DNA of 64,000 nucleotides from Gigaspora rosea (lineage: Eukaryota; Glomeromycota; Glomeromycetes; Diversisporales; Gigasporaceae). The stretch lies in NCBI GenBank assembly GCA_003550325.1, contig QKWP01000785.1:140901-204900 (forward strand), written 5' to 3'. A program made the position numbers and the translations under genes. Position 1 is the stretch's first letter; the number at the start of each line of letters is the position of its first letter. Under the pieces are notes generated by a model. That model was not told the origin of the DNA. It saw only the letters and a list, made by a program, of their open reading frames with translations, and did no database searches. Of the stretch, positions 34,584 to 47,650 are shown in pieces.

Positions 34584-35304
34584 NNNNNNNNNNNNNNNNN
34601 NNNNNNNNNNNNNNNNNNNNNNNNNNNNNNNNNNNNNNNNNNNNNNNNNNNNNNNNNNNNNNNNNNNNNNNNNNNNNNNNNNNNNNNNNNNNNNNNNNNN
34701 NNNNNNNNNNNNNNNNNNNNNNNNNNNNNNNNNNNNNNNNNNNNNNNNNNNNNNNNNNNNNNNNNNNNNNNNNNNNNNNNNNNNNNNNNNNNNNNNNNNN
34801 NNNNNNNNNNNNNNNNNNNNNNNNNNNNNNNNNNNNNNNNNNNNNNNNNNNNNNNNNNNNNNNNNNNNNNNNNNNNNNNNNNNNNNNNNNNNNNNNNNNN
34901 NNNNNNNNNNNNNNNNNNNNNNNNNNNNNNNNNNNNNNNNNNNNNNNNNNNNNNNNNNNNNNNNNNNNNNNNNNNNNNNNNNNNNNNNNNNNNNNNNNNN
35001 NNNNNNNNNNNNNNNNNNNNNNNNNNNNNNNNNNNNNNNNNNNNNNNNNNNNNNNNNNNNNNNNNNNNNNNNNNNNNNNNNNNNNNNNNNNNNNNNNNNN
35101 NNNNNNNNNNNNNNNNNNNNNNNNNNNNNNNNNNNNNNNNNNNNNNNNNNNNNNNNNNNNNNNNNNNNNNNNNNNNNNNNNNNNNNNNNNNNNNNNNNNN
35201 NNNNNNNNNNNNNNNNNNNNNNNNNNNNNNNNNNNNNNNNNNNNNNNNNNNNNNNNNNNNNNNNNNNNNNNNNNNNNNNNNNNNNNNNNNNNNNNNNNNN
35301 NNNN
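34584..35304. other. Assembly gap (721 N)
   Basis: Unknown sequence. Predicted frames running through it on both strands are meaningless. The 5-prime end of the next gene may be hidden here. Confidence 0.98.
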
Positions 35305-35366
35305 AAAAAAAAATATATGCACGTAATTTTTTTTTGAAAAAGGTTTTAATTTAATATTTTATATTA

Positions 35367-37702
35367 GATATAACATTCGCTTCAAGAGTTCAAGCATTAA
35401 CAAGAGTATTATACCGTCGGCAATACCAAGAATCTGCAGATCTTGAATTGGATCCTATGAAATTTGAAAATATTATTGAAAGTGCGGATCCTCAACTTGA
35501 GGGCTTTTTTAAATATATGATGAATTTAGTTATTCCTAAGGAACGTTCTGCCCATAGTATAAATGAAGCAAAGAAGTCTGTTGTTGGTCTGTGCTATATG
35601 ATGGCAGGCTTACGAAACAAATTTGTCAATCAACATAAGTTAGAAGTTGGCTTGTATTTGATGGCTTCGGGTGCAACATGGGATGCAGTCGATACAATGT
35701 CGAAACTCGGATATTCCGTGTATGCTAATACTGTAGAAAGTTTTCGAAAAAAAGTTCAACGTCAATATGTAATAAAACTCGAAGAACATTTTACAAATCA
35801 TGTAAATTTTATTAATTAAATTTAAATAATTTAAATATCGATATTATGTTTAAATAAAATTTATTTTTATTTTTATTTTTAATTAGAAAAATCGACTTCA
35901 TGTTTATAACATAGATGATTATCACGCCATTCATGGAATTAGAAGGCCAGACACCACTTCAACATCAAGTGCAAACCATTTTGCTACATGCGTAGCAAAA
36001 CCTGTTTTAGAATCTCAATCCGTTTTACTTGTACACAATAACGTATCTATTCATAATCCAGCAAACATTGAAGCACCAAGAATCTGTTGGTATCTTATTC
36101 ATAATTATAGTGGATCTTTGATATTCCATATTTCAAACAACAGTTACTTTGGGTTTCACAAAACCGAGTAACTAATGAACCTGATAGAATCGATGCTTTA
36201 ATGGTGCATAACTATAATGACGATCTAGAAAAACGAAGAGAGGAACGATCAATGGAAGGTCTTAAGTTAGTTGGATTTAACGAACAAGCACTACACTCGG
36301 TCGAAGACTATATCAAGGCGATAACACTTATTTTATCTATTAATAATAAACACAACATTTGGATAACTGTGTTGCACCGCTTGTTGCTGATTGGCCTGGC
36401 CAATTGTTTGTTAGAAAAGCCCTATATACGAAAACACCGCCGCCGCCGTGAGACATTGAACCATTCTTACCAATTTTGGGACCGCTTCACTTATCCTTAA
36501 ACAGTAGAGAACATGTTTTTTTAGTACACTATTCCTTTTTTGAGAAATTATTTCACTCTGTTTTTGGTTCCGGTAAAAAGCTTGCAAAAAAGCCTCGCCC
36601 ATGGAGGATTAATCTCATTTTAGAACTTACTCGAAATGGTTGGATAAAAATTCGGGACAAAATTATCGAAAAATTTGGAAAAACGTGTAAGGACCTAGAG
36701 TATTGAACTACGATAGATTTACTTGATAACATAGTGCCGGCAACACTTGATATCTATGCAAATTTATTTCGAGCAGGTTTATTCGACGAATATGTAGAAA
36801 CGGTTTTCCGTATTTGGATGTTCGCGTTATGGTGGAAACGAAAAAACTACAATAAAGCACCTTTGGCTTTTTTGTCGGATGTGTTTTATTGGAAGGATAC
36901 CAATCATCCTTTTTTTAATATATTACGAATGCATTTGCCATACTTCAAAGAATATTATGTAGAGAACACTCACAGTCAAATTAGGGCAAATACATCACCA
37001 AATGCAACCGTTGACAATATAATAAAACAAGCCTATGTTATTAGTAAATTGGTCGCTTTTTTTATTATTAGGCAAAGCAAAGTTTCTTTAATTTTACATA
37101 TTTTATTTATCAATTATATAGTGAACCATAATTCAGCATTTAAAGATAATTATCATAAGACACGACGATATCCATATACCTTACCTGCGCTTGACCTTTT
37201 GGATAAGAAAACTAGTATCTTTCTCTTAGAATACTTTCAAGATTTGTTCTATAATCGTGGAAAGAGCGGTCCAAAGTTAAAAAAGAAAAGACAAAAACCG
37301 AAAGTTTACCACCTTGCTACTTTAGGAGAAGACGTGGATTTACGACGCTTACCAACTGCTTATAGTTTGTCGTACTTGCCCCAACCAAATTTGTGTGATC
37401 GTTGTAAGCATCCATTTAGCGAAGAAGATGGGATGGTTCTTATTTGCGGCCATGGGTACCATTTGACATGTTATAATAGAAAGTGTACTTATTGTGAAGA
37501 ATTCTATAAAAAAGGGATTTTTAAAAACGTTAAAAAGTTTTTGGAATGACTCGAGGGTGAAGATAAACTTACGCCGGAGGATTTCGATGACGACGAAAAT
37601 ACCGAAAAAGAGGAGGAGGAAGAAACTTCAGAGGAAGTAGAAGGGATTTCAGACATTTCGTCTAAATTAGAGGCAAAAATTAGCCAAATAATCTTTTGGT
37701 AA
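35367..37702 (+). pseudogene. DDE-like transposase-family gene A (5-prime end in gap; decayed)
   Basis: Coding starts after an acceptor at 35366. Introns 35802-35886 and 37044-37121 have GT/AG ends. Landmarks in order: GLCYMMAGLRNKFVNQHKLE, VYNIDDYHAIH, HNYNDDLEKRREERS, NCVAPLVADWPGQLFVRKAL, WWKRKNYNKAPLAFLSDVFY, EYYVENTHSQIRANTSPNAT. A C-terminal zinc-finger-like module follows: CDRCKHPF, then CGHGYHLTC and CTYC. An acidic tail ends at 37702. Frameshifts occur near 36130 and 36355, and in-frame TGA codons at 36449, 36704 and 37547. It aligns along its length with the intact gene at 62828. Asp (NIDDYH), Asp (VADWPGQ) and Glu (VENTHS) are spaced as in an RNase H-fold DDE triad; this is an inference. 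Decayed, or possibly repairable by read-through. Confidence 0.7.
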
Positions 37703-39060
37703 TATCGAAAACCAATAAATAATAACTAAACTGGTTTTTTTAGTTCGTAAAATTATAGTAATTTCTTTATTGGTACCTTCGTGAACTGGCTGTTAAAATT
37801 TTACAAGCCAAAAATGCCGAAAAAGTGTACTTACGTTACTTTATAACAATTTACTAGTAAAAATGTATGTCTAGTAAAAATTAAGCAGAATTCAGATTAA
37901 CGAGATAGGTCTCTACGCTATATTGGTATATAGACAGAAGAATAAACTGGTGAAGTTTCATAGAAAACCAGGCTGTCCTTCATGTGTTACCTTATGACGT
38001 ACATTCCCTCTATATGATTTTAATATATAAAATCTTGTGTAACCATTCGTGCATATAGGATTTCGGTCATGCTGGACCCGTTGAGGAAATCTTTACACGG
38101 GTATTATTGGTTTACCCGGTTATCCGGGTAAATTATTATAGTTATATAGTAATAATTTCTACTCGGGTCCAACCCTTAGTTTTTATATATTTCATTGTTT
38201 ATAAGTGTGATATTAGTCTCAATTCGTTTTTTTTATCTGTGACTTTTATAAGTCAACCCCTTTATTATCGTAACGATATATTGTATGACTTAATTACTAA
38301 TACTCACCTTATTATTATATTCAATTTTCGTACGATAATGCTACACGTCTTAATCACTAATACACACCTTATTATCATATTACTATTTATTTTCGGAATA
38401 CTAAGTAACAATTTCAATGTTCTTGAAATCTAACCTTATCGAATACATAGCGTTGATTTATTATTTATATGACATGCAAGATAAATATTCTTTTTTAACG
38501 TCATGTAAAGTTGAATAATATCTATTTATAATCAATGATATATTATTTTTGTTAAAGTGTGAAAAATAATTTTTTTGTTTTCAAATTATCAAGTTGTCTA
38601 TAGTAAATTAAATTTCAGCGATGTAATTAAGGGTGAGAACTAACTATGAATATGAATAAGACTATGAATAAGACTATGAATAAGAGTTTGTTTATGCAAA
38701 TAAAATTAAAAAAAAAAAAAAAAAACATTTAGAATTTTTTAAATGTTTTTCAAGATCAAATCTTCAATGTTGGACCGTTTATAAACCAAATGTTTAAACA
38801 TTAATTAGTTCTTAGTCTAGAAACTAATAATAGGAGATTAATCAATTAAAGTTCTGTTTTAAAGATTAAGAATAATACATTCTATTTGATATTTGATAAA
38901 CGTTTGAAATGTTTGGTAATTGCGAAGAAAAGAAAACGTCTTTAAATCATATAGAACTTTGTAAAAAGTATTAAAGGAAAAATTAATATTTATGAAATTA
39001 TTAATTAAAGATACAATAATAAAAACATAATAAGTTTACCATAATATCAAAAACAAACGT
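37703..39060. other. AT-rich spacer
   Basis: A 108-codon frame at 38107-38433 is rich in Ile, Tyr and Phe and looks like untranslated AT-rich DNA. A 14-bp repeat (TATGAATAAGAC) lies at 38650-38690 and an A-run at 38708-38725. Confidence 0.5.
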
Positions 39061-39910
39061 TCATAAATATGGGTTCTGTTGTGAAAGTGAAGAAACAACA
39101 TCCATATCTTGAGAATCATCAAAGTTGATAATATCGATTTCCATATTTTGAGGGTATAAAGAGTCAGATTCCATTATAATTTCATTCTCGATTAACGAAT
39201 CGGATTCAGCAGTTCCTCCATGATTAACATCTTTTTGATTATCTGAATAGGTAAGTATATTATCATTATCATTTTTTTTATTATTAGTTTAAAGAAGATC
39301 TTGATGAAAAATCGTAGATCGATCCGATCGTTATTGATATTTGGTTGTGATGACGTATAAATTGTGCCTATTTGTTATTTGTTAGATGTAAAGATGGAAG
39401 TTGATTGTACCTCTTTGCCTGAAACTATGTCGAACATCATTATTATGACGATTAAATGATATCCTTCCAGTACTTCTCTGCTCAATAAATTCATTTCTAA
39501 CACGAATAACATGAGAACCAACTTGTGTCAAATTACGATTATTCAATGCTTGAGGTGTAGTTGTAGCAATACGACCAGACACATTCTAATCTCATAAAAG
39601 TATAGATTATATAAATTACGTAAAAAATTGAATACAACAAAAAAAAAATTTTTTCTTTATTAATGTTTTATCCAAGTGAAACATTTTAAATTCATCATAC
39701 TTCTCCTATTTCATTATTTCTTCTTAAATAATTCACAGGAATTTCTAACAGTGGTTGACGACTATGTACTTGTGATCTAGTTTGTCTAATTTTCTGTGCT
39801 TGACGAAGAAGACCATCAGAGACATTTCGTGAAGAAGTACTTGAAGAAGGATCGTAATTTTCTTTATTTTCACCATGATGAATAACATTTGAATTAAGAG
39901 TCATATCCAT
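39061..39910 (-). CDS. Short KEN-box and D-box-like protein with acidic C-terminus (3 exons, 188 aa)
   Basis: Exons 39910-39701, 39585-39411 and 39242-39061 (minus strand) join in phase, with donors GTATGA and GTACAA and acceptors TAG and CAG. The total is 567 bases including TGA. Residues 14-21 read ENKENYDP, so a KEN box lies at 16-18. Residues 51-60 read RQPLLEIPVN, close to the D-box RxxLxx(I/V)xN. The middle is basic (RQTRSQVHSRQ, RVRNEFIEQRSTGR), and the last 60 residues are acidic (GTAESDSLIENEIIMESDSL, FDDSQDMDV). KEN and D boxes are recognised by the anaphase-promoting complex. A small protein with both at the N-terminus and an acidic C-terminus is the layout of securins, which are poorly conserved. 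Other APC substrates or a truncated cyclin are alternatives. No globular domain is evident. Confidence 0.65.
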
Positions 39911-41649
39911 TATAAAAGAATTATTTCTTAGAAATAGGTAAACGTGTCGTCGCGAAAACTAAGTATTAAAAATAAAAAAATTATTATGATTAAAATTCTT
40001 TAAATTCTTTTGAATTTTAAACGTTATTTACTTGAGATAATTCCAGCACATGTAAAAATTAAAACTACAAGTTCTTACGCGTTTAAAGTGTAAGAATTAA
40101 TAAAAGTAGTTTTTCTTTATAAAACTTTACGCGTTTATTAATATATATATATATTTTTTTGGTGTATATTTTAGAGACTGTAACAATGTTTCTTTCGTAT
40201 ATATAAACAAGGAGAGATATCATAAATAAAAAAGATCGTATTTATAGAAATTAACATAAAAAATTCAGCTACAGCTACTATACTACGAAAAATATGAATA
40301 GAAGATGGAACTACTTATAGTTTTTTTTTTTAGCTGCATGTCGGCATATGGAAATTGGAAATTGGTTTAAAATCTATATAATTAAATTAATTTGATGTAA
40401 ACAAAAAGTTATGTATTATGTAAATAAATGTCCTAATTAAAATTGAGTAATGAATGAAAGCTTAATTCTAGGTTAGTCGGCGTTTTGATAATTTGTCGTC
40501 GTGAAGAAAAACAAAAAAGTACGTAGTGTTTGTTTGCACGTGAATATTGTAATTTCATTGATAGTTGTCAGAGTTTATTAGTACGTTAGAGTATGTTAAA
40601 GTCATTATTGATGATAAAGTGATTCGATTTAGTTAAAGCTCTTAAGTGAATAATAAAGGAACAATTTTAATTTAAATTTTACAATTACTTTATTCGAAAA
40701 GAAAATGTATTAAATGTAGTGGGTATCTAATACGTCATTTTCTTAACAATTAGATGTAAATTATATGTGGGATTCCTTATTTTCTAAATAATCGATGATT
40801 TTAGTGATTATTAATAGATGAACTACGTAATATATTTTTTATATATAAAATCGTGCTTCACCTCTTTAGACGCATGGGTTGTTTATCTTTTCTTAGCTGG
40901 AAAATTTTACAACTAAACGATTCTTACAAATAGTTTTACAAAGTTACGAAATTTTTTTTTTTACACCATTTATTGGAAACTAACTTTTTTTTCTACTTAA
41001 ATTAATTGAACAAAATTGAATAAATTGGTAATTCTTTCAACTAAAATATAAATTTTGCTTCGTAACTTTGTTCTTTGGAACTTAATACTTACCTGTACAA
41101 AATTTGGATTCGAAGCAATCAATTTTAAAGGCTTTGCATTTAAATAAAGGTTTGAACTTGCGTGTTAATTAAAGAATGTAAAATACATATTCGATATTGT
41201 TACACAACCTTTCAAATAATATGATAGCACCCCAATGTGGGCTACTGTATTTGACATTCATATATACTACAATATTACGTTTGGCATATATAGTCACGTT
41301 ATAACTGATCTCAAATTTCTTATTGGGACATATACACCGAATGGTGTCATTGTTTTTAGGTTAACGATACGCGGTAAGTTGTACCAACCTTTTGTTGATC
41401 GAACTACGAACTACGACGAAATAGGATAAGACTTGCGCCACACTTAACAATCCATTCTCCTTATATGTTAAAAATTAATTAATTAATTTTATATGAACTA
41501 CTACGTAATAATTACATTCATACTATCCCTTTTTTATTACTAATGTTTTTTTTATTTCGTCATTCATATAAAAAAAATTTGAATAAACAAAAATAAATAT
41601 AGAATGTTCAAGAATGTCTATGATGTTATAATATTAAATCCTAACATTT
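39911..41649. other. Spacer between two divergently spaced minus-strand genes
   Basis: AT-rich, with no recognisable gene. A 64-codon frame at 41235-41429 has no supporting features. The region directly after 39910 should carry the promoter of the KEN-box gene. Confidence 0.5.
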
Positions 41650-42857
41650 TTATCCACTAGCACAGAATTCCACTGAACCTAAACTCATTCCAGTAGTAAG
41701 TTGTTCGAAAATTTTCTTTCCTGAATCTTGTCCTGCAGCACCTGCTGCTATATGAATAGGAACTAAATGTTCATCGGTTGGATGTGCTTGTCTCAAAAGT
41801 GGATGATCAATTAATTTAATTAATTGTTTTTCTCTTTCTTCTCCTTTAAATTCTAATAATATTTTATCAAGATCTTTTTCAAAATTTATAGTATATGGTA
41901 ATACTTTTCTAGAAAATGTATTTGTTACGCGATTAAAATGTTTAAATACGTCGCGCAAGTTATGGATCATCGTACCTGAACCAATAATAAGAACTCCTTC
42001 ATCTCTATAATTTTTACACAAAAGTAATAAAAATTAATATCATTAATTATGATCAATTATTTGTTTTAACAATTTATACCAATTTTTTATAAAATTCGAA
42101 TACCTTAAGGGTGCCAAAGTACGTCCAACTTTAACATTATATTCATATGAAGCATGACGCACGAGAGATACTTGTACTATAGGTATATCTTTTGGTTCAG
42201 GAATTGCTACCTTAAGAGGTACCCAAACCCCATGATCAAGTCCACGAGTCGTATCAACCGAAGCTTTAAAATTTTCCTATTATTTTAATTTACGTAATCG
42301 TATGCGTTAAATTAATTAATTATAAAATTATTTTTTTTAAAAAATGTATATCAATGCAAAAGAATTACCTTTTTTAACAAATTGACTATTTTTTCTGCTA
42401 GTTCTGGTGACCCTTTACTATGATATTCTTGTCTGTATAATTCTTCTGAAAATCCACCGAAATCGTAAATAATTGGTGTTTCACCTTCAAATTTTCCGAC
42501 TATCATTGGGTAATATTATGTGTCAATTCCAAAAATTAAAAAAAAAAAATAATAATAATAATTTTAAATAAATTAAACAACATACCTCTAATCTCCCCTT
42601 TAGTTTCCCAATGAGCAGAAATAATGACAATGGCTTTTGGCTGAATTTCTTTCAAAACTTTATCACCCCATTCTTGAAGAAATTTATATTCACTATTTTC
42701 ATTATCAAGTACTAATGTCGGTCCTAAATATTTTATTGATCGAAATTATCAAAAAATTTTTCGAAATTAAATATCGTTATAATTTTTTTTTAAAAATACA
42801 CATACCACCATGAGAAAGAAAATAGCATGGCAATCGTGATGATGTATCGAAAGACAT
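41650..42857 (-). CDS. LigB/DODA-type extradiol dioxygenase (5 exons, 282 aa)
   Basis: Exons 42857-42806, 42723-42586, 42499-42369, 42276-42104 and 42004-41650 join in frame with GT/AG introns of about 80-100 bases, giving 849 bases with TAA. Conserved blocks are SHGGP (His 16), IVIISAHWET (His 55), RGLDHGVWVPL (His 122), ASYEYNVKVGRTLAPLRDEG, GSGTMIHNLR and HPTDEHLVPIHIAAG (His 239). In the family, metal is held by the His residues of SHGGP, SAHWE and HPTDEH, and the His of LDHG is close to the site; all are present. The enzymes open an aromatic ring of catechols such as DOPA with oxygen. The true substrate here is unknown. Length and blocks match cytosolic fungal and plant relatives. This is the best-preserved enzyme gene in the window. 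Confidence 0.93.
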
Positions 42858-45800
42858 TTTAATCACTTATTTAAAATTCTTTAAAATTTAATTATTATTG
42901 TTATTTTTTTTTGTTTAAACAGAATTAATAAATTTTATAATTTTGAATTGATTTCGAGTTGGGCGGTCTTTTTCGCTTTATATACAAAAATTATGTTACT
43001 AATTAGCTAATTAGGTAAGTATGTAAATTTGTAATGTAACCAAAAATGTAATCATTCTAACCCCGATTACTAACTCTAGATTTGTAATCAAAGTTCGGGT
43101 GTCACCAGTGTGTCACCCCTAACCCCTGTCAAATTAACGGCTTTCTCCGTTAACCCCTGCGAAATCACTAATATTATCTTGATCACTTATTTTTAATAAT
43201 TGTTGTTCATTTTTCTGATGGTCATTTCATCGACAGACCATTTACCTGGCATCAAATAGGGTTAAGAGCTGCGGGTATATATTATTATTTGTAAATTATC
43301 ACTTTATGTGATGTCGGGAAAATTATACATAGCCATTGTTAACCATATTACTTTATTTATATTTGTAATCCCCCGTACATGTCATAATTATAATTAATAA
43401 TATAAACTGTAGATTCAATGTTAACACGTGAAGCATAATCGTTCGATACTAAAATGAAAGTTCTGAGAAAGTTGAATTTTACTAATTACGCTATCGCCCT
43501 CATTTATCAGTCTTATTGTTGATTTCATAGAACAAATGATAGGAAAATATTATCCAAAGGTGTTATAATATTTGAAAGTATAATATGAACATTATTAAAC
43601 TTTTACTTATTATTAATAAAAAAATCTATTACTGTTACAGTACCAACGTAAAAGAAAGCGTTAATTGAAGTGCAAAAAGACGGTTTAAATATGAAAAAAG
43701 ACATAATAAAAAGAATCTATTGGTGCTTAAAGAATGGCTTGTTTTATTGTGAATAACAGAATGATAATAGGATTTCATTCTGGTGTTAGAGAAATTATAA
43801 ATATCGAAAATGTGTTTATAATAATGGTTTGCATTCCACCTCAATAAAATTCTCTATAGATTTCGATCATAATAAAACAATAAAAGTTGGTTATTTCAAA
43901 ACCAAAGTCAACTTATATGCTTTTATTAAATTTCTTATTTCTCTCATTTATTGCATAATCGTTACCTTTAACAAACAGTCAGTTTGCTTAATTGATTTGT
44001 TAAATATATTGAACGCACCATTATCGAATCTTTTTTTAAAAAAACTAATTGCTGATCTCATCCTTCCCTTATTCACTCTTAAACATATCTCTCTTCTTCT
44101 TTACTTATAAACACCTTTCTTTCTCATATTTCACTATCTCGATATAATCTGGCATACGCCCTCCCGATTCAATAGTAACCACCAACCATCCATCATGATG
44201 TAATCAAATTGTAAATTTTTGAAACACACTTCCAAATAAGGAATTTTAAAATTGGTCGGTAATTTATAGTCTGGTATTACTTACCTGATCAATACCAAAA
44301 TTTCTAGAATCGTCCTGTAAAATTAATTCATTTTGATGATTTCATGTGGCTTTTGGAGATTTTCAACAATATATACCATTGAACAAGAGTACGTCTAATT
44401 TAGACTAATTTAGCTCAAATGTGTATTCGAATGTCAAAGAATAACGTAACTATAAATAATTGATCCACGAATCATTTATTTCTGTAAATGGCGAACATAT
44501 AATACTAACCAATATAATTCAAAGTACTCAACTTGTTTCTCATGCATTGTTATTTAACGTTTCACGATATCAGTGAGAAATTGACTCTTAAAATCGAAAA
44601 AAAAGCCCTTATTACAGCCAAGTTGCTATAGGTGGTACAGAACTTCTGTAGATTTGGCATCAACTTAATTTTAGTAACAGAATTTTATTCAATTAATCAA
44701 AATCATATCTTTTTTAATAAAGTAATCGTAATTTTATTTTCAATGTAAAATAAAAAATATTCTTTAATTTCGAGACAAATTTCTAATAATTTTGATCAAT
44801 AAATTTCTCGAAAGAAACTTTATTTTCTTATGTCACTAGGACAGATTGAATACGAGAACTTAAAATTTGTTAATGAAGCAAAGGGAATGCAATCAACGTC
44901 TACTATTAATTAGTATAAAATTCAACGGTTAATATGGAGTAAAAAATAATTTTTACAAATATACAGTAAATACTCTATTTTATTGTATGAGTCCGCAAAA
45001 TGCAAAATGTCGAAGGGATTAATAAAAAATAAATTTTCAAGTACGCATAAAAAAATTAAATATTTAGCAAAAAGGATATGTATAATGATAATGATAGTAA
45101 ACTTTTAAAATATTATAAAGTCTTAATCTACTTAACCTTTAGGAGCTAAAATCAAGTTGATCCGCATCTACAGATACCTGCAACAAACTTCAACTTAATT
45201 TTCGATATTTTAATTAGAAAATTATTCTAATCTCTCAAGATATCACAAAATTTTCATAAAATATAATATCACTAATGAATTTACTAGTACTATTAATTAT
45301 AGTGAATCGATTAAATTTTACAATACATTATTCAAGATTTCATTATAAGGTCTTTAATATCTGATCAAAAATTTGGATTAAAATTTTTGCAAAGAATAAT
45401 ATTTGAAATTTAAAATTGCTATATTATATAATTACGTACCGTTTAATTGCAAAAAATTATCATTTAGTATTTAAAATTTATAATTTTTTATGCTTGCATT
45501 TTTCTAAAGTAATCTACATATAACTTTATTCATATTAAAATTGAAAGATTTGTCAGAAATTGATGCTATATGCTGTTAGTTTTAAAGTTTATTCATATAT
45601 ATACAAAAATTAATAATCTTGCATCAAATCCTTGATGCAATTGTTAACCATGCAACATTTGAAATGCTTACTTGAAAAATGTTAAAAGAGTTATCGTTAG
45701 TTAAGCATACCTTTATTATTTTGTAAAATTTTAGAAAACATACCAAATGTTCTCGTGACTTTTTTGTACAGTACGTACGTACGTGCGTTCTTATGTTTGT

Positions 45801-46320
45801 AAAAGTGGTACAGTCACAGATGATAATCCGAAGTCTTTGGATTTTTATGTCACACATTATCAAATTAGAAAAAATTCGGGTTATAGAAAATTCAGATAAT
45901 GTATATTTAATCGAGCATATAAAATCTAATACACGGACATCCAAATTTTGAAGTTTAGATGTCCGAGTATTAAATTTATGTTTCACGGTCATCCGAAATT
46001 TATATAAAACTTTGGATGAAAAAATTCAGTATGCATGTGTAATCACTGTGCTAACAATTTATTTCCAAAGCAGTATAAATTAGGTAAATAGTTCGGGCAT
46101 TTTAGAAACTTATAATCAATTGAGGAAAGGACTAAACGTAACGTATGTTTACAAATAGCGAAATAGATATTTTTTTTTCATTATTAACAATAAAATAATA
46201 ATAAAAATAATAATGATAATACGTGAAATCATGAAATCATTTACCGATTCAAATAGATTTTATTTTTTTGCATGTTGACAAGGGTCAACAGATCGAAAAG
46301 ACAGGGAGCATTGGGCAGGG
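42858..46320. other. Long AT-rich spacer
   Basis: No gene found. Short G+C-richer hairpin sequence at 43060-43170 (AACGG/CCGTT). Palindromes ACGTACGTACGT near 45775 and CGGACATCCAAA/TTTAGATGTCCG at 45934-45966. Open frames on both strands lack coding character. The first few hundred bases are upstream of the dioxygenase gene. Confidence 0.5.
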
Positions 46321-46324
46321 GATA

Positions 46325-46520
46325 TACAACACGTGCTTGACTCGGCACGGTTATCCGCATCAAGGATCGGTCGGCGGAATCAACGTCAAATCATAAAACT
46401 TATACAAAATCCAAGGGACACATGACACGTGCCCGACCCGGCCCGGTTACACGCTTAAAGAATCGGTCGGTAAATGAAATCAACGAGAAATCATAAATTC
46501 ATGCAAAATCGAGAAAAAGC
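46325..46520. repeat. G+C-rich direct duplication of about 100 bp
   Basis: ACACGTGCTTGACTCGGCAC and ACACGTGCCCGACCCGGCCC both continue through GATCGGTCGG/AATCGGTCGG and ATCATAAA. Copies about 46329-46415 and 46426-46515. Confidence 0.7.
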
Positions 46521-47642
46521 CACCAAACGACTAACATAAAAAGATCATTGAAAAGAGTTAATTCCACACTCTCTCTCTCACAAGAACCCAATTCATTTAA
46601 CTTGCATTTTCTCGACCCACCCTGCCCACCTCACATAGTGGAACAGTCTCCTGATTCTGCCATTTTCCTATTTAACAGCCGGCCTGCTTCGAGCAGGCGG
46701 GAAACCACCGGCTGATGCTGCTTCTCACTCGCTCTACTGTTACGATGATACCTGGCGCAATCTCACTTGCTAATCTTCCGGGAGCATATCATCGTTTCAG
46801 TTCAAATTACTTAAAATTACTAATTACTTAAAATTACCAATTCAATGTATTCTGCGGACTTAGTCCTTTAATTGAATTCATTTCCGGCACCTTTGGCTGT
46901 CCGGAATTATTCCAATCACATGACCAAGCGCAGCTATGCTTTTCGTATTTATTTATCGAAATTACTGAAATGACCAAATCATTAATGAAATTATTGAATG
47001 AATAGTTTTCGAGGGTTTTGACCATGATTCGAGTTAAAAACTGATTTTGAAATGATATAACGATAAATCATATAATTAAATTGTTTTTTTGGTTAATGGT
47101 AATAATAATGTTAAATCTCACGATATTTGTGCTAATTCATATCATGTCTTAGAACTATGGCAATCATTATTCCTTGCAATTTACATGTTATCCCAGCCTA
47201 ATGATCATATGGGGTGTTACGTATTAAACAGTCCTTTTTTACAATTTTTTTGAAAAATTATTTTATTTGAATTTTCTATTCAATAAAAAAGCTTGTCATA
47301 AGTAATAAGTGCTAATTATATAGTAAAAATATCCACAAAGCGCACTTGAAGACTTTTATACGCATTACTATTTGATCATCGTTTAAATTCGATTTACTCA
47401 AAATGATTACTGTATCAAACTTTCACTGCGATTATTCATTTATGGCTTGGACGATCAGTGATTATCAATTAATCTGTCTGTAAAAAAAATCCGATAAGAA
47501 AAAAACCAAAAAAGAAATGCTGATGTATATTCTTAAGTTGAAATAGAAAGTTAATAATAATAATATAATATTAAAACGAATCCTTTATTCATTATCAATT
47601 GATGTCGGATTATTTTTTTAACCACGTGTAGCGATAATGATA
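46521..47642. other. Spacer
   Basis: A TC-rich stretch (46565-46630) and a stretch of more balanced composition to 46800, without a recognised gene. A lone transposon end, ATATGGGGTGTTACGTATTA, lies near 47209-47230; it is related to the element at 19637. Confidence 0.45.
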
Positions 47643-47650
47643 GCTATAAC

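Noticed and set aside
34465..35326. Long open frames on both strands
   Set aside because: They consist almost wholly of the N gap.
38107..38433. 108-codon plus-strand frame
   Set aside because: Ile/Tyr/Phe-rich composition of random AT-rich DNA; no splice signals or homology recognised.
47209..47240. Complete transposon
   Set aside because: Only one end similar to the element at 19637 is visible; no inverted partner found nearby.
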